Shown one piece after another: positions 26,089 through 34,919 of a stretch of 54,527 nt of DNA. A model generated the notes under the pieces. It did not search any database and was not told the origin of the DNA. It saw only the letters and a program-made list of their open reading frames with translations. Each line of letters starts with the position of its first letter. Position 1 is the stretch's first letter. Where the stretch lies: contig JACQZE010000014.1 in the NCBI GenBank assembly GCA_016207885.1, positions 89,724-144,250 of the forward strand. Direction: 5' to 3'. Origin of the DNA: Nitrospirota bacterium (lineage in GTDB: Bacteria; Nitrospirota; Thermodesulfovibrionia; UBA6902). Position numbers and translations under genes: made by a program.

Positions 26089-26165
26089 TGGTCGGGGCGG
26101 AGGGATTCGAACCCCCGGCATCCTGCTCCCAAAGCAGGCGCGCTACCAGGCTGCGCTACGCCCCG
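26089..26165 (-). tRNA. tRNA-Pro(TGG)
   Basis: Acceptor CGGGGCG/CGCCCCG, anticodon arm CCTGC-TTTGGGA-GCAGG (anticodon TGG), encoded CCA. It is the first gene of the cluster in transcription order. Confidence 0.96.
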
Positions 26166-26239
26166 TACAATTTATTATGAACGGTTATTATACTAAATAA
26201 CGCATCAAAAAAGAGCAAATGCCGTAAGAAGAAGCTAAA

Positions 26240-26268
26240 TTGACTTAACATATCAAATACTATATAGT
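26240..26268 (+). promoter_or_regulatory. Sigma-70-type promoter of nadB, probably leaderless
   Basis: TTGACT (26240-26245), a 17-base spacer and TATAGT (26263-26268) end 9 bases before the ATG at 26278. The expected start of transcription is within about 3 bases of the start codon. No ribosome site is present. Confidence 0.65.
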
Positions 26269-26277
26269 TTTTTTACC

Positions 26278-27867
26278 ATGAATCCCTCTGTTAAAACAGC
26301 GGATTTTCTCGTAATAGGCGGAGGGGTTGCCGGCTTAAGGGCAGCCATCGAACTTGCATCTTCAAAAGGCAGCATCATCGTCCTTACAAAAGACAAACCG
26401 ACCGAGAGCAGCACCGAGTATGCGCAGGGCGGGATAGCCGTCGCTCTCAGTGATGAGGATGAGATAGGCATTCACTATGATGACACCATCAAGGCGGGTG
26501 ACGGGCTGTGCGACGCAGAGGCCGTAAAGGTCATGGTTAACGAGGGGCCTGACCTTATCCTTGACCTTATATCCTGGGGCGCGGAGTTTGACAAGGACGG
26601 GAGCAAGCTTGATTTCTCGCGTGAGGCTGCGCACTCAAGGAAGAGGATACTTCACTCCCACGGTGATTCAACCGGCAAAGAGATAGAACGCACCCTGATC
26701 AATAAAGTCCGCACATTCCCTTCGATCACAAGATATGATTTTTCATTTACTCTTGACCTGATCATAGCTGACAACAGGTGTGTGGGCGCAAGGGTTCTGA
26801 GAAAGGGCGAGATAGTAGATATCTACGCAAAGGCGGTTGTGCTTGCAACAGGCGGGGCAGGGGAGCTTTTTGCAGGAACCACGAATCCCTCTATCGCGAC
26901 CGCTGACGGGATGGCCATAGCCTACAGGGCAGGCGCATTGCTGACTGACATGGAGTTTATTCAGTTCCATCCGACAACGCTCTTTTATCCTTCAGCTCCG
27001 CCGTTTCTGCTGAGCGAGGCGATGAGAGGCGAAGGCGCCGTGCTGAAGAACATAAAAGGCGAGAGGTTCATGCATTTATATCATGAGCTGGCTGAGCTTG
27101 CGCCAAGGGACGTAGTAAGCAGGGCGATAGTATCAGAGATGGTCAATACAGAGGCAAAGCATGTCTTTCTTGATATCTCTCATCTTGACCATAATTTTAT
27201 CAAGAAGCGCTTTCCGCAGATATATAAGACATGCCTCAGCTTCAACATAGATATTACAAGGGAGATGATTCCGGTAACTCCTGCTGCGCATTACATTATG
27301 GGCGGGGTGAAGACCGATCTCAACAGTGAAACAAGTATTAAAGGCCTCTTTGCCGCCGGTGAGGTTGCGTGCACAGGAGTTCACGGCGCTAACAGGCTTG
27401 CCTCAAACAGCCTTCTTGAAGGCCTTGTATTTGGGACGAGGGCAGGCAGGGCCGCGCTGAAGTATGTGGATACTGCCGGATATGCCGAGTCAGAGCATCC
27501 TATTGACAGCCTTCCTTTGATGCCGGATACAGCCAAGCCTATTGATACGGAAAAGATAAGGTATTCTCTCAGAAAGGTCATGTGGGAAAAGGTCGGCATA
27601 ATCAGGTGCAATGAATCATTGAGCATCGCAAAGGAGCATCTGACTAAATGGGCATTTGTTCTGGATGCGCACTTCAGCGGCAGGAGGGAGCTTGAGCTGA
27701 AGAACATGCTGACATCTGCGGATATTATTGTTAATTCCGCCCTTTTCAGAAAAGAGAGCATAGGCGCCCACTTCCGGTCCGACTTCAAGGTAAGAGGGCA
27801 GAAGTGGAACAGGCATACCGCATGCCGCAAGGATGAAGGAATCTTCTGGATAGGGCAGGGAGAATGA
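26278..27867 (+). CDS. nadB: L-aspartate oxidase
   Basis: This FAD enzyme oxidises aspartate to iminoaspartate, the first step of de novo NAD synthesis. The N-terminal FAD-binding motif is FLVIGGGVAGLRAAIELA. The fumarate-reductase-like motifs are SSTEYAQGGIAVAL, HSHGDSTGKEI, EFIQFHPTTL and TGVHGANRLASNSLLEGLVFG. The length of 529 residues is normal. It is preceded by its own promoter. The 3' end is convergent with the TPR gene at 27889. nadA and nadC are not in the window. Confidence 0.96.
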   Translation: MNPSVKTADFLVIGGGVAGLRAAIELASSKGSIIVLTKDKPTESSTEYAQGGIAVALSDEDEIGIHYDDTIKAGDGLCDAEAVKVMVNEGPDLILDLISWGAEFDKDGSKLDFSREAAHSRKRILHSHGDSTGKEIERTLINKVRTFPSITRYDFSFTLDLIIADNRCVGARVLRKGEIVDIYAKAVVLATGGAGELFAGTTNPSIATADGMAIAYRAGALLTDMEFIQFHPTTLFYPSAPPFLLSEAMRGEGAVLKNIKGERFMHLYHELAELAPRDVVSRAIVSEMVNTEAKHVFLDISHLDHNFIKKRFPQIYKTCLSFNIDITREMIPVTPAAHYIMGGVKTDLNSETSIKGLFAAGEVACTGVHGANRLASNSLLEGLVFGTRAGRAALKYVDTAGYAESEHPIDSLPLMPDTAKPIDTEKIRYSLRKVMWEKVGIIRCNESLSIAKEHLTKWAFVLDAHFSGRRELELKNMLTSADIIVNSALFRKESIGAHFRSDFKVRGQKWNRHTACRKDEGIFWIGQGE

Positions 27868-27888
27868 CCCGCTTGGCCTGCTTCTGAT

Positions 27889-28179
27889 CTATTCTTTTGC
27901 CTTTGTTTTTACAGGGGCATAGTTATTATCAAGCTTATACGCCTCGTCAAAGTACTTCCTTGAGTTGCTGAAGTCCTTAAGCTTGTAATAGGCATAACCG
28001 ATAAAGTAGAGTTGTTCCGGAGCCGGGTTCCCGGCAGATGCCTCCTGCATAAGCACTATCGCCTGCGCCATCTTCCCCTGATAATAGTATGAGTATGCTT
28101 TTTTCATAAGATCTTCGTCCGCCCTGCATATAGAAGCTGAAAGAAGCAGCAATAAGATTGTGAAAAGTAATTTTTTCAT
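27889..28179 (-). CDS. Small exported TPR protein
   Basis: The 96-residue protein has a signal peptide (MKKLLFTILLLLLSASICRA) and two TPR-like helix pairs (AYSYYYQGKMAQAIVLMQEA and YFIGYAYYKLKDFSNSRKYF). It is encoded directly after the PBP1A gene; the PBP1A stop TAA is followed at once by the ATG, and GGAGG lies just inside the PBP1A end. A periplasmic helper role for cell-wall synthesis is a guess from position only. Confidence 0.75.
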   Translation of the reverse strand: MKKLLFTILLLLLSASICRADEDLMKKAYSYYYQGKMAQAIVLMQEASAGNPAPEQLYFIGYAYYKLKDFSNSRKYFDEAYKLDNNYAPVKTKAKE

Positions 28180-30528
28180 TTAATCCTCCATCCCGCCCTG
28201 AACGGATTCGGGCGTTGTTTTTTTAAGTTCCTCTTTCTGCATAATGATCTTCTCTCTGGAAATGCCTGCTGAATAACCGGTCGGCACTGTGCCTTCCTTA
28301 AAGAATTCTACCAGTTTTTCAGTATCATTTGTAGCAAGAAGCCCTGTCACAGGGTCTATGACGGCTGTGACTATACCGTCAGGGACCGGGAAAGGCCTGG
28401 CGCTTTCGCTTAAGGGGATGGCCTCCTTCATGAAATCTACCCACACAGGAAGAGCAGCTTTTGAACCTGTTTCTCTCTTACCGAGCGTCTGACGGTCATC
28501 AAAACCTACCCATACCCCGGCTGCCAGATCCGGGGTGTAGCCTACGAACCACGCGTCTATATAATCGTTTGTTGTGCCGGTCTTTCCTGCTGCCGGCCTG
28601 TTAAGCGCCTTTGCCCGCATGCCTGTGCCGTAGTTGACGACATCTTCAAGCATTGATGTCGCAAGAAAAGCGGTCTGAGAAGTTATCACCCTTGCGCCGT
28701 TTGGCCTGTTGCTCTCGATCGTGTTCCCGTTTGCGTCAATGATATATTTTACGGCGATAGGCTCCATTCTGACCCCGTCATTGGCAAATACCGAGAATGC
28801 CGAAGTTATCTCTACTGGGGTCAGGCTCAGGCTGCCGAGCGCGAGCGTAAGGTCGCGGGGAAAAGGCCCGTTGAGGCCGAGAGAGTTCATGAAGTTTACA
28901 GCCTTTTCTACGCCTATATCCTGAAGAAGTTTTATCGTTATTATATTTCTTGAGTGCGCGAGCGCGTCTCTCAGCCGTGTTGCCCCGTTATATTTATTAT
29001 CGTAGTTTCCCGGTTTCCAGTCGCCTAACTCCGCGTTCTCAAACACGATAGGCTCATCAATGATCACGCTTGCGGGTGTATAGCCGTTATCCATGGCAGC
29101 CGCGTAGATAAGCGGTTTTATAACAGAGCCTGCCTGCCTTTCGGCGAAGATAGCCCTGTTGAACTCGCTTTTGCTGAAGTCATATCCTCCGACGATCGCC
29201 CTGATATAGCCGGTTGAAGGCTCCATCGCTATCACCGCGCCCTGTACACGCGGTTCCTGCTCAAGTTCAAATACAGGTTCATTCTTCCATATCGTTTTTA
29301 CCTTGACCATTATTATATCGCCGGGTTTAAGTATCTTGTTAAGCTTCAGGTCCCTGAACTCTTTGATCGTCTTTCCTTTCTGGTCTATGAGCCTTGCGGC
29401 CCATTCCGCATCTTTGAGCAATAGCCTGCCGATTATCCCTTTTGCTTTAACCGCCGCCTCCTGCTCAGTTACCTTTAGGACTACGCCGGTCATGATGTCC
29501 CCGGCCTCCATAATCACCTTATCAAATGTCTCCCTATCCTTGAGCTCTTTTGCGAAATCAAGATCTTTCTGCCCGAGTGCCCCTCTGAAGCCCTGCCTTT
29601 TATCGAGATCTTCAAGCCCTTTTTGAAGGGCTTTGACCGCTGCTATCTCCATATCCTTATTCAAAGTGGTATAGACCCTGAGGCCGCCTTTATAGACCAT
29701 CTCTATGCCGTATTTATCCTCAAGGTATTTCCTTATATATTCAAGAAAATAGTTCGGGGTATACCCTGCGGACCTGACACTTGAGAGGTGAAGCGGCTGT
29801 TTGTAAGCCTTATCCATTTCTTCCCGGCTTATATATTTCTCCTTGAGCATCCTGCTCAGGACGGTATACTGTCTCTGCTTTGCCTTGTCCAGATTGCTGT
29901 AAGGGGAATAAGTGCTGGGCGCCTTTATAAGTCCGACTATAAGGGCGGATTCCGCGAGGTCAAGGTTGGATACAGGTTTACCAAAGTATGTTTTTGCCGC
30001 CATCTTTACGCCGTATGCGCCATGTCCAAAATATACTTTGTTAAGATAAAGCTCAAGTATCTCTTTCTTTGTAAGATTCTTCTCAATTTTGAAGGCGAGA
30101 GCGACCTCCTTAAGCTTTCTAAGCACTGTTTTTTCAGGTGTTAGAAAGAGAACCTTTGCAAGCTGCTGCGTTATGGTGCTGGCTCCCTCTTTTATCCTGC
30201 CTGCGATCACATCCTTTGCCAATGCCCTTAAGATAGCTATGTAATCAATGCCCCTGTGAACCCAAAAATTGGAATCTTCGACTGAGACAAGCGCCTGCAC
30301 TAAATGTTCAGGCACCTCGCTTATAGGCGCGTGTATGCCTTTCTCGATCTTTAATTCGCCTATAATAGTGTCATCGTCGGCGTATACTTTTGTCCCGTTG
30401 GCAGGCGCGTATTTTTTGATCTCTTCTATGTCAGGGATGCCTTCAAGCACGGCGAGATAAGCGCCTATGCCCAGGCCGAGGCCTAAAACGAAGAGGATGA
30501 TAATTGTCCTGAAGAGAATGCGTTTCAT
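28180..30528 (-). CDS. mrcA: Penicillin-binding protein 1A (bifunctional class A PBP)
   Basis: The protein makes and cross-links peptidoglycan. A membrane anchor at residues about 7-28 is followed by the glycosyltransferase family 51 domain (SVEDSNFWVHRGID, GASTITQQLAK). The OB-like domain lies at about residues 320-440. The transpeptidase domain carries the nucleophile motif SVIKP, the SRN motif in AHSRNIITI and KTGTTNDYIDAW. The length of 782 residues is normal. A promoter TTGACT/TATAAT lies 8 bases upstream of the ATG, which suggests a leaderless message. It shares a gap of 81 bases with the divergent DUF401 gene. Confidence 0.95.
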   Translation of the reverse strand: MKRILFRTIIILFVLGLGLGIGAYLAVLEGIPDIEEIKKYAPANGTKVYADDDTIIGELKIEKGIHAPISEVPEHLVQALVSVEDSNFWVHRGIDYIAILRALAKDVIAGRIKEGASTITQQLAKVLFLTPEKTVLRKLKEVALAFKIEKNLTKKEILELYLNKVYFGHGAYGVKMAAKTYFGKPVSNLDLAESALIVGLIKAPSTYSPYSNLDKAKQRQYTVLSRMLKEKYISREEMDKAYKQPLHLSSVRSAGYTPNYFLEYIRKYLEDKYGIEMVYKGGLRVYTTLNKDMEIAAVKALQKGLEDLDKRQGFRGALGQKDLDFAKELKDRETFDKVIMEAGDIMTGVVLKVTEQEAAVKAKGIIGRLLLKDAEWAARLIDQKGKTIKEFRDLKLNKILKPGDIIMVKVKTIWKNEPVFELEQEPRVQGAVIAMEPSTGYIRAIVGGYDFSKSEFNRAIFAERQAGSVIKPLIYAAAMDNGYTPASVIIDEPIVFENAELGDWKPGNYDNKYNGATRLRDALAHSRNIITIKLLQDIGVEKAVNFMNSLGLNGPFPRDLTLALGSLSLTPVEITSAFSVFANDGVRMEPIAVKYIIDANGNTIESNRPNGARVITSQTAFLATSMLEDVVNYGTGMRAKALNRPAAGKTGTTNDYIDAWFVGYTPDLAAGVWVGFDDRQTLGKRETGSKAALPVWVDFMKEAIPLSESARPFPVPDGIVTAVIDPVTGLLATNDTEKLVEFFKEGTVPTGYSAGISREKIIMQKEELKKTTPESVQGGMED

Positions 30529-30536
30529 AACAAAGA

Positions 30537-30566
30537 ATTATAGTCTTGATGCTGAATGAGAGTCAA
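30537..30566 (-). promoter_or_regulatory. Promoter of the PBP1A gene, probably leaderless
   Basis: On the minus strand TTGACT (30561-30566), an 18-base spacer and TATAAT (30537-30542) leave only 8 bases to the ATG at 30528. No Shine-Dalgarno sequence is present. Confidence 0.7.
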
Positions 30567-30575
30567 TTTCCCCCT

Positions 30576-30604
30576 CGTTACTTCATCCGCGTCTCTTGTA
30601 TAAT
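30576..30604 (+). promoter_or_regulatory. Promoter of the DUF401 gene, probably leaderless
   Basis: TATAAT (30599-30604) ends 5 bases before the ATG at 30610. The -35 region is weak (CGTTAC at 17 bases). No Shine-Dalgarno sequence precedes the ATG. Confidence 0.45.
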
Positions 30605-30609
30605 TAACA

Positions 30610-31812
30610 ATGATTGACATCATCAAGATAATATCGGTTCTCGTCATTATGGTGGTTCTCCTGAAGAGAAAGTGGAACCTCGGTGTCGTGATGTCTCTCT
30701 CGTCAGTTATCCTCGCATTTCTGTATCTGCTTGCGCCGCTCGATTTTCTAAAGGCCTTCTACGCCGGCAGCACGGATAAGACAACGATCAGCCTTATCAC
30801 AGCGCTCATTCTCATCAGGATATTTGAGAACGTCATGCGGCAAAACGGCATCATGCAGCAGATGATGGATTCTTTCAGGGGGATGGTCATGGACAGGAGG
30901 GTACTCATGGCGTCAATGCCCGCGCTTATCGGGCTGCTGCCATCAATGGGCGGCGCGCTCTTTTCAGCGCCCATGGTGGATGAGGCGTCAAAGAACATCG
31001 ACGTCTCCCAGGAGAAGAAGGCGTTCATAAATTATATGTTCAGGCATCCGTGGGAGTTCATGCTCCCTCTCTACCCCGGTGTGATCCTCGCGTCTGCCAT
31101 TACATCATATTCGCTGAGACAGATTATGTTCGCCAATCTGCCATATGCCTTGTGCCTCATGATAGGAGGAACCTTGTGGGGGCTGAAAGGAATCGGGAGG
31201 CAGAGAGAAGGATTTAAAAAGATCTCGCGTGCCGGGCTTGTGAGCTTTATCCCTTTGTCAGCCATTCTGGTCATGGTAATAATCTTCCATATGAATTTAT
31301 CAATATGCCTCAGCCTTGTGATCGTCAGCATGTTCGTTGTCTTCCGGTATTCGATAAAAGATATATTGCAGACTTTAAAAAAAGGCTTTTCATGGGAGAT
31401 AGTTCTGATAATACTCGGCGCCATGACCTTCAAGGCGGTCTTGAATAATTCAGGCGCGGTAGTGAACATAAGCAGATTCTTCACTGAAGAAAACATCCCT
31501 GTCCTGCCGGTGCTCTTCTTTCTGCCGTTTATCTATGGGCTCCTCACAGGACTTACTGTCGGATTTGTCGGCAGCACCTTTCCGATCATCCTGGGGCTGG
31601 ATGGCGTGCATCATATCGGAGCTATCTCTTTTGCGTTCGCATCGGGATATGTCGGTGTGCTCCTCTCGCCTGTGCATCTCTGCCTTGTGCTGACAAGGGA
31701 ATATTTCAAAGCGTCAATGAACATGATCTACAGAAATACCATTAAAGTATGTGTGCTGATAATGGTTGTCGCGCTGATTGAGTATTTCGTATCCAGCCGT
31801 TACTGGCAGTGA
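30610..31812 (+). CDS. DUF401-family integral membrane protein
   Basis: The 400-residue protein is almost wholly hydrophobic, with about 10-11 membrane helices. It resembles the DUF401 family, which belongs to the ion-transporter group that includes GntP/Lct-like permeases. Recognisable conserved stretches are IGLLPSMGGALFSAPMV and GLLTGLTVGFVGSTFPI. The substrate is unknown. It is divergent from PBP1A and not in an obvious operon; a BRO-type gene follows 85 bases later. Confidence 0.75.
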   Translation: MIDIIKIISVLVIMVVLLKRKWNLGVVMSLSSVILAFLYLLAPLDFLKAFYAGSTDKTTISLITALILIRIFENVMRQNGIMQQMMDSFRGMVMDRRVLMASMPALIGLLPSMGGALFSAPMVDEASKNIDVSQEKKAFINYMFRHPWEFMLPLYPGVILASAITSYSLRQIMFANLPYALCLMIGGTLWGLKGIGRQREGFKKISRAGLVSFIPLSAILVMVIIFHMNLSICLSLVIVSMFVVFRYSIKDILQTLKKGFSWEIVLIILGAMTFKAVLNNSGAVVNISRFFTEENIPVLPVLFFLPFIYGLLTGLTVGFVGSTFPIILGLDGVHHIGAISFAFASGYVGVLLSPVHLCLVLTREYFKASMNMIYRNTIKVCVLIMVVALIEYFVSSRYWQ

Positions 31813-31897
31813 CCTGACAAAGGGGGCTTTTGCTAATCTATAATAATTAGCTTCAGGAAGAGGTAATATTATCAATATATTTAACAGGAGAATAAAT

Positions 31898-32668
31898 ATG
31901 GAAGATACCAAAATCGCATTGTTTAAGGGCAAGAAGATCAGAAAGACAATTCATAATGATGAATGGTGGTTCTCGGTTGTTGATGTTGTAGCAGCACTGA
32001 CGGATAGCGTAAATGCAAGAGACTATTGGTTTAAAATGAAGATACGAGTCAAAGAAGAAGATGGATTTGAACCGTCGACAATTTGTCGACAGTTTAAATT
32101 GCAAGCTCCAGATGGAAAAATGCGTGAGACTGATTGTTCTAATACTGAAGGCATTTTCCGTATCATCCAGTCTATCCCTTCGCCCAAGGCAGAACCATTC
32201 AAACGTTGGCTTGCCAAAGTCGGGTATGAAAGGATACAGGAGATTGAAAACCCTGAACTTGCCACTAAAAGAACAAGAATGCTTTACAAACTCAAAGGCT
32301 ATTCAGATGACTGGATTGAAAAAAGGATGCGCGGAATAGCTATCAGAGAAGAGCTGACTGATGAATGGAAAGAGCGGGGAGCAAAAGAGGAGAAGGACTA
32401 TGAGATTTTGACGGCTGAGATATCCAAAGCCACTTTTGGAGTAACACCGGGTGAGTATAAGAATCTCAAAGGCTTAAAGCGTGAAAACCTGCGGGACCAT
32501 ATGGATGATTTTGAACTGATCTTTAACATGCTTGGGGAGAGGTCTGCCACGGAGATTCACCGCAATGAAGATTCACAAGGCATGAACAAACTTAAATCAG
32601 ATGCTAAAGCCGGAGGGGATATTGCCGGTATTACTACGAACACATTATACGCAGCGAACCTGAATTAA
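31898..32668 (+). CDS. BRO-N / DinD-like protein with broken C-terminus
   Basis: The N-terminal BRO domain is clear (DEWWFSVVDVVAALTDSVNA, about residues 20-110), and the C-terminal region resembles DinD (KGLKRENLRDHMDDFELIFNMLGE). BRO and DinD proteins are DNA-binding or recombination-related and spread with phages. Relatives continue past GGDIAG with a further 20 or so residues. Here the match ends near residue 246 (about 32635), where sequence coding the end of a transposase begins in another frame. The last dozen residues are therefore not original. AGGAG lies 7 bases before the ATG, and a CTGACA/TATAAT promoter (31814-31844) precedes it. Confidence 0.75.
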   Translation: MEDTKIALFKGKKIRKTIHNDEWWFSVVDVVAALTDSVNARDYWFKMKIRVKEEDGFEPSTICRQFKLQAPDGKMRETDCSNTEGIFRIIQSIPSPKAEPFKRWLAKVGYERIQEIENPELATKRTRMLYKLKGYSDDWIEKRMRGIAIREELTDEWKERGAKEEKDYEILTAEISKATFGVTPGEYKNLKGLKRENLRDHMDDFELIFNMLGERSATEIHRNEDSQGMNKLKSDAKAGGDIAGITTNTLYAANLN

Positions 32669-32733
32669 ATAAAATACGTGAATACATTATCAACAATCCT
32701 TTAAACTGGGAGACAGATGAAAATTTCAAGTAA
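32629..32733 (+). pseudogene. C-terminal fragment of a REP-associated tyrosine transposase (RAYT)
   Basis: In the frame different from the BRO gene the sequence reads YYYEHIIRSEPELNKIREYI and then INNPLNWETDENFK before a stop. YYEHIIR followed by ELN.IREYI.NNP is the standard ending of RAYT/IS200-like transposases. Only about 34 codons remain, with no start or catalytic HUH motif. It overlaps the last bases of the BRO reading frame and marks a recombination junction near 32630. Confidence 0.75.
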
Positions 32734-32736
32734 TAT

Positions 32737-34806
32737 TCAATCCTTCTCTTTAATCTCAACAAACCTGTACTGCCCGCGTGTCATGAGATAATCGGTCAGC
32801 GCCTCAAACTCCCAATCCTCGAATTTGAACTTCGGCATCCTCACATCCGCTTTTATCTTCTGCGGGTCTTTAAGCCATTGCTCGATCCATTCCCTTTTTA
32901 ACGTGCTTGCAATGTCAGTATGGTCAGGGCCAACTTTGCCGCCCTGTCCATTTAGTGTGTGGCAGGCAACGCATCCGAAGATATCATGATAAAGTTTTTC
33001 TCCGTCATTGATCTCTTCCGCTTGCGCTTCTTGCTTGGGCTCGAAATTGTACGGATATGACACACCTGAAAGAGATGACAGATATTCGATTATGCCATTG
33101 CTCTCTTTTTCAGACAGATTAAAATCAGGCATGCGCGCCATGAGTATCCCTTCAGGCCTTATCTTGACAGGAGCTTTTAAAAAACCTGACAGCCATTCCG
33201 GCCTCGCCTTTTTCGCCTCTTGTGTGAGGTCCGGGCCGACAACTCCGCCTACATTATTTATCTTATGGCAGCCGGTGCAGTTGTACTTTTCTAACAGCCT
33301 TTTTCCCTTGGATTCAGCAGCCTCATGGTCAACCAGCACGCGCTTATATTTTTGAGGGATATCATTATCCTTGATGCTGATGAGAAATGTGACAAGCGCA
33401 TCTGTCTCTTCATCGTTTATATTGAAGTCCGGCATCTTTGTGACGATCTTGTCAGTGGCAAATCTTCCCGGCTCTTTAACCTTGATCTTCAGCCAGTTGA
33501 TGAGGTTCTTCTCAATACCGTTTATATTGCTGAAGACGAGTTCGGCGACACGCTTTTCTCCTATACCGTCAAGTTCAGGCGCGTTATTCTCAAAAGTGAG
33601 TTTCTCTATCTCATGGCATCCTCTGCATCCGAGTTCTTTGACCAGTGTTCTGCCTTTCTCGATATTGTCTGAAAGTTTCCCCTCACTACTCTTTTCTAAA
33701 GAGGGGAACACACCCCTAACCCCTCTTATTAGAGGGGAATTTAATTCCCCCTTGTTCAAGGGGGAAACAGGGGGATTTTGTATATTATGTTTTTCTTTTT
33801 TCAAACTCATGAGATACTCAGTGATGGCAGGGATATCTTTCTCTGGTATCTTGAAGTCCGGAATTATCGTCCTGGGATCATAAGATTTCGGGTTCTTTAA
33901 AAACTGCAAGAGCCAATCTAATTTAACTTTATTCCCGATATCAGAAAGGTCAGGGCCGAAGGCTGTGCCTTTTTCATTGATCTTGTGACAGCCGAGGCAG
34001 CCGAGGGAGTTGACGAGGGTTTCACCCTCCCCCTTGCCCATTCTTAAATTAACACCCCCGCCTTCGGCACCCCCTCTTAGCTTAAGAGGGGGGAGGGGGG
34101 AGTTACTCATTAAATAATCCGCGACATAACCGATCTCTTCATCGCTCAGCCGGAAGCGCGGCATCTTTGAATCAGGCAGATAATCCTGTGGATCCTTCAA
34201 CCATGATCGCAGCCACTCTCCGCTGACCTTGCTGCCTATCAAGGTCAGGGCAGGGGCGATGCGCTCCGGCCTTTCATATCCTGAAAGTTTGTGACATCCG
34301 ATACAGTTTTTTTCCATAAAGAGCCTTCTGCCCTGAATAAACTTCTCAGCCCCCGGAAAAGAAATATCAAGCGGCATATCATTGTTTATCAGGTGGCATT
34401 TCACACAGGACGAATGTGACTGAGCGCCTCTCAGTATCGGCCTTGTCCAATTCTTCTCTTCACCATGCGCAGCCTCTGCTGTCAACGCTTCACCCTGTCC
34501 TTCATGGCAGATGACGCAGCCGAACCTTTCAATAGGATGCTGCTTCAGGTAATCTCCCGAATGGGTCTTGAACGGCTGTTCTTCATTGGCGAATTTGATA
34601 TCATCCGCGCCCTGATGACAGGTGGTGCAGCGGTCTGTTATACCAAGGTCCCGGAGCCATATCTGATTGATCCCTGCGCCTCCTGATCCGCGCTGATATT
34701 CTTTCCACGGCCGGTTGTATTCTGCGTAGAGCGCCCAGAGAGTGACACCGAGAAGGGCGGAACAGAATAGGGCTATCAATGCAATTTGATTAGTTTTTAA
34801 TTGCAT
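32737..34806 (-). CDS. Membrane-anchored octaheme cytochrome c
   Basis: The protein has an N-terminal membrane anchor (about residues 7-28) and eight CxxCH haem sites: CTTCH, CVICH, CVKCH, CIGCH, CLGCH, CRGCH, CTGCH and CVACH. The first three lie in a multihaem N-terminal part. The others sit in repeated class I cytochrome domains, each ending in a Met-containing MP.F or IP.F segment (SKMPRFRLSD, TIIPDFKIPE, VRMPKFKFED). It is the last gene of the Rieske-TauE-cytochrome b operon and is the probable electron carrier of that complex. Residues about 232-262 and 343-368 are encoded by interspersed repeats inserted in frame between haem domains. Confidence 0.9.
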   Translation of the reverse strand: MQLKTNQIALIALFCSALLGVTLWALYAEYNRPWKEYQRGSGGAGINQIWLRDLGITDRCTTCHQGADDIKFANEEQPFKTHSGDYLKQHPIERFGCVICHEGQGEALTAEAAHGEEKNWTRPILRGAQSHSSCVKCHLINNDMPLDISFPGAEKFIQGRRLFMEKNCIGCHKLSGYERPERIAPALTLIGSKVSGEWLRSWLKDPQDYLPDSKMPRFRLSDEEIGYVADYLMSNSPLPPLKLRGGAEGGGVNLRMGKGEGETLVNSLGCLGCHKINEKGTAFGPDLSDIGNKVKLDWLLQFLKNPKSYDPRTIIPDFKIPEKDIPAITEYLMSLKKEKHNIQNPPVSPLNKGELNSPLIRGVRGVFPSLEKSSEGKLSDNIEKGRTLVKELGCRGCHEIEKLTFENNAPELDGIGEKRVAELVFSNINGIEKNLINWLKIKVKEPGRFATDKIVTKMPDFNINDEETDALVTFLISIKDNDIPQKYKRVLVDHEAAESKGKRLLEKYNCTGCHKINNVGGVVGPDLTQEAKKARPEWLSGFLKAPVKIRPEGILMARMPDFNLSEKESNGIIEYLSSLSGVSYPYNFEPKQEAQAEEINDGEKLYHDIFGCVACHTLNGQGGKVGPDHTDIASTLKREWIEQWLKDPQKIKADVRMPKFKFEDWEFEALTDYLMTRGQYRFVEIKEKD
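33705..33779. repeat. Interspersed palindromic repeat, copy inside the cytochrome gene
   Basis: The 75-bp element contains the hairpins CCCCTCTTATTAGAGGGG and CCCCCTTGTTCAAGGGGG and ends in ACAGGGGGATTTT. It matches the copy at 40819-40893 in 72 of 75 bases. In the cytochrome frame it is translated as NPPVSPLNKGELNSPLIRGV. Confidence 0.88.
34021..34113. repeat. Second palindromic repeat inside the cytochrome gene
   Basis: The tract with CCCTCCCCCTTGCCC, CCGCCTTCGG and CTCTTAGCTTAAGAG is translated in frame as SNSPLPPLKLRGGAEGGGVN. It is G/C-skewed and palindromic, like the 33705 element, but belongs to a different subtype. Confidence 0.7.
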
Positions 34807-34815
34807 TAGTTTTTA

Positions 34816-34883
34816 GTCATTCCGGCTTGTCCGGAATCGTTTCACAAAGAAGATTCCCGACGCGCTTCGCTTGCGGGAATGAC
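34816..34883. repeat. GTCATTCCGGCTTGTCCGGAATC-type repeat pair
   Basis: A 23-base unit (34816-34838) is followed by an inverted partner ending GCGGGAATGAC at 34883, so the pair can form a long hairpin. It lies between the octaheme cytochrome gene and subunit IV. Related units are at 37704, 50919 and 53680. Confidence 0.8.
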
Positions 34884-34919
34884 ATGCTTTTGAGTGATTG
34901 CGATATTCATAAGAAAAAC

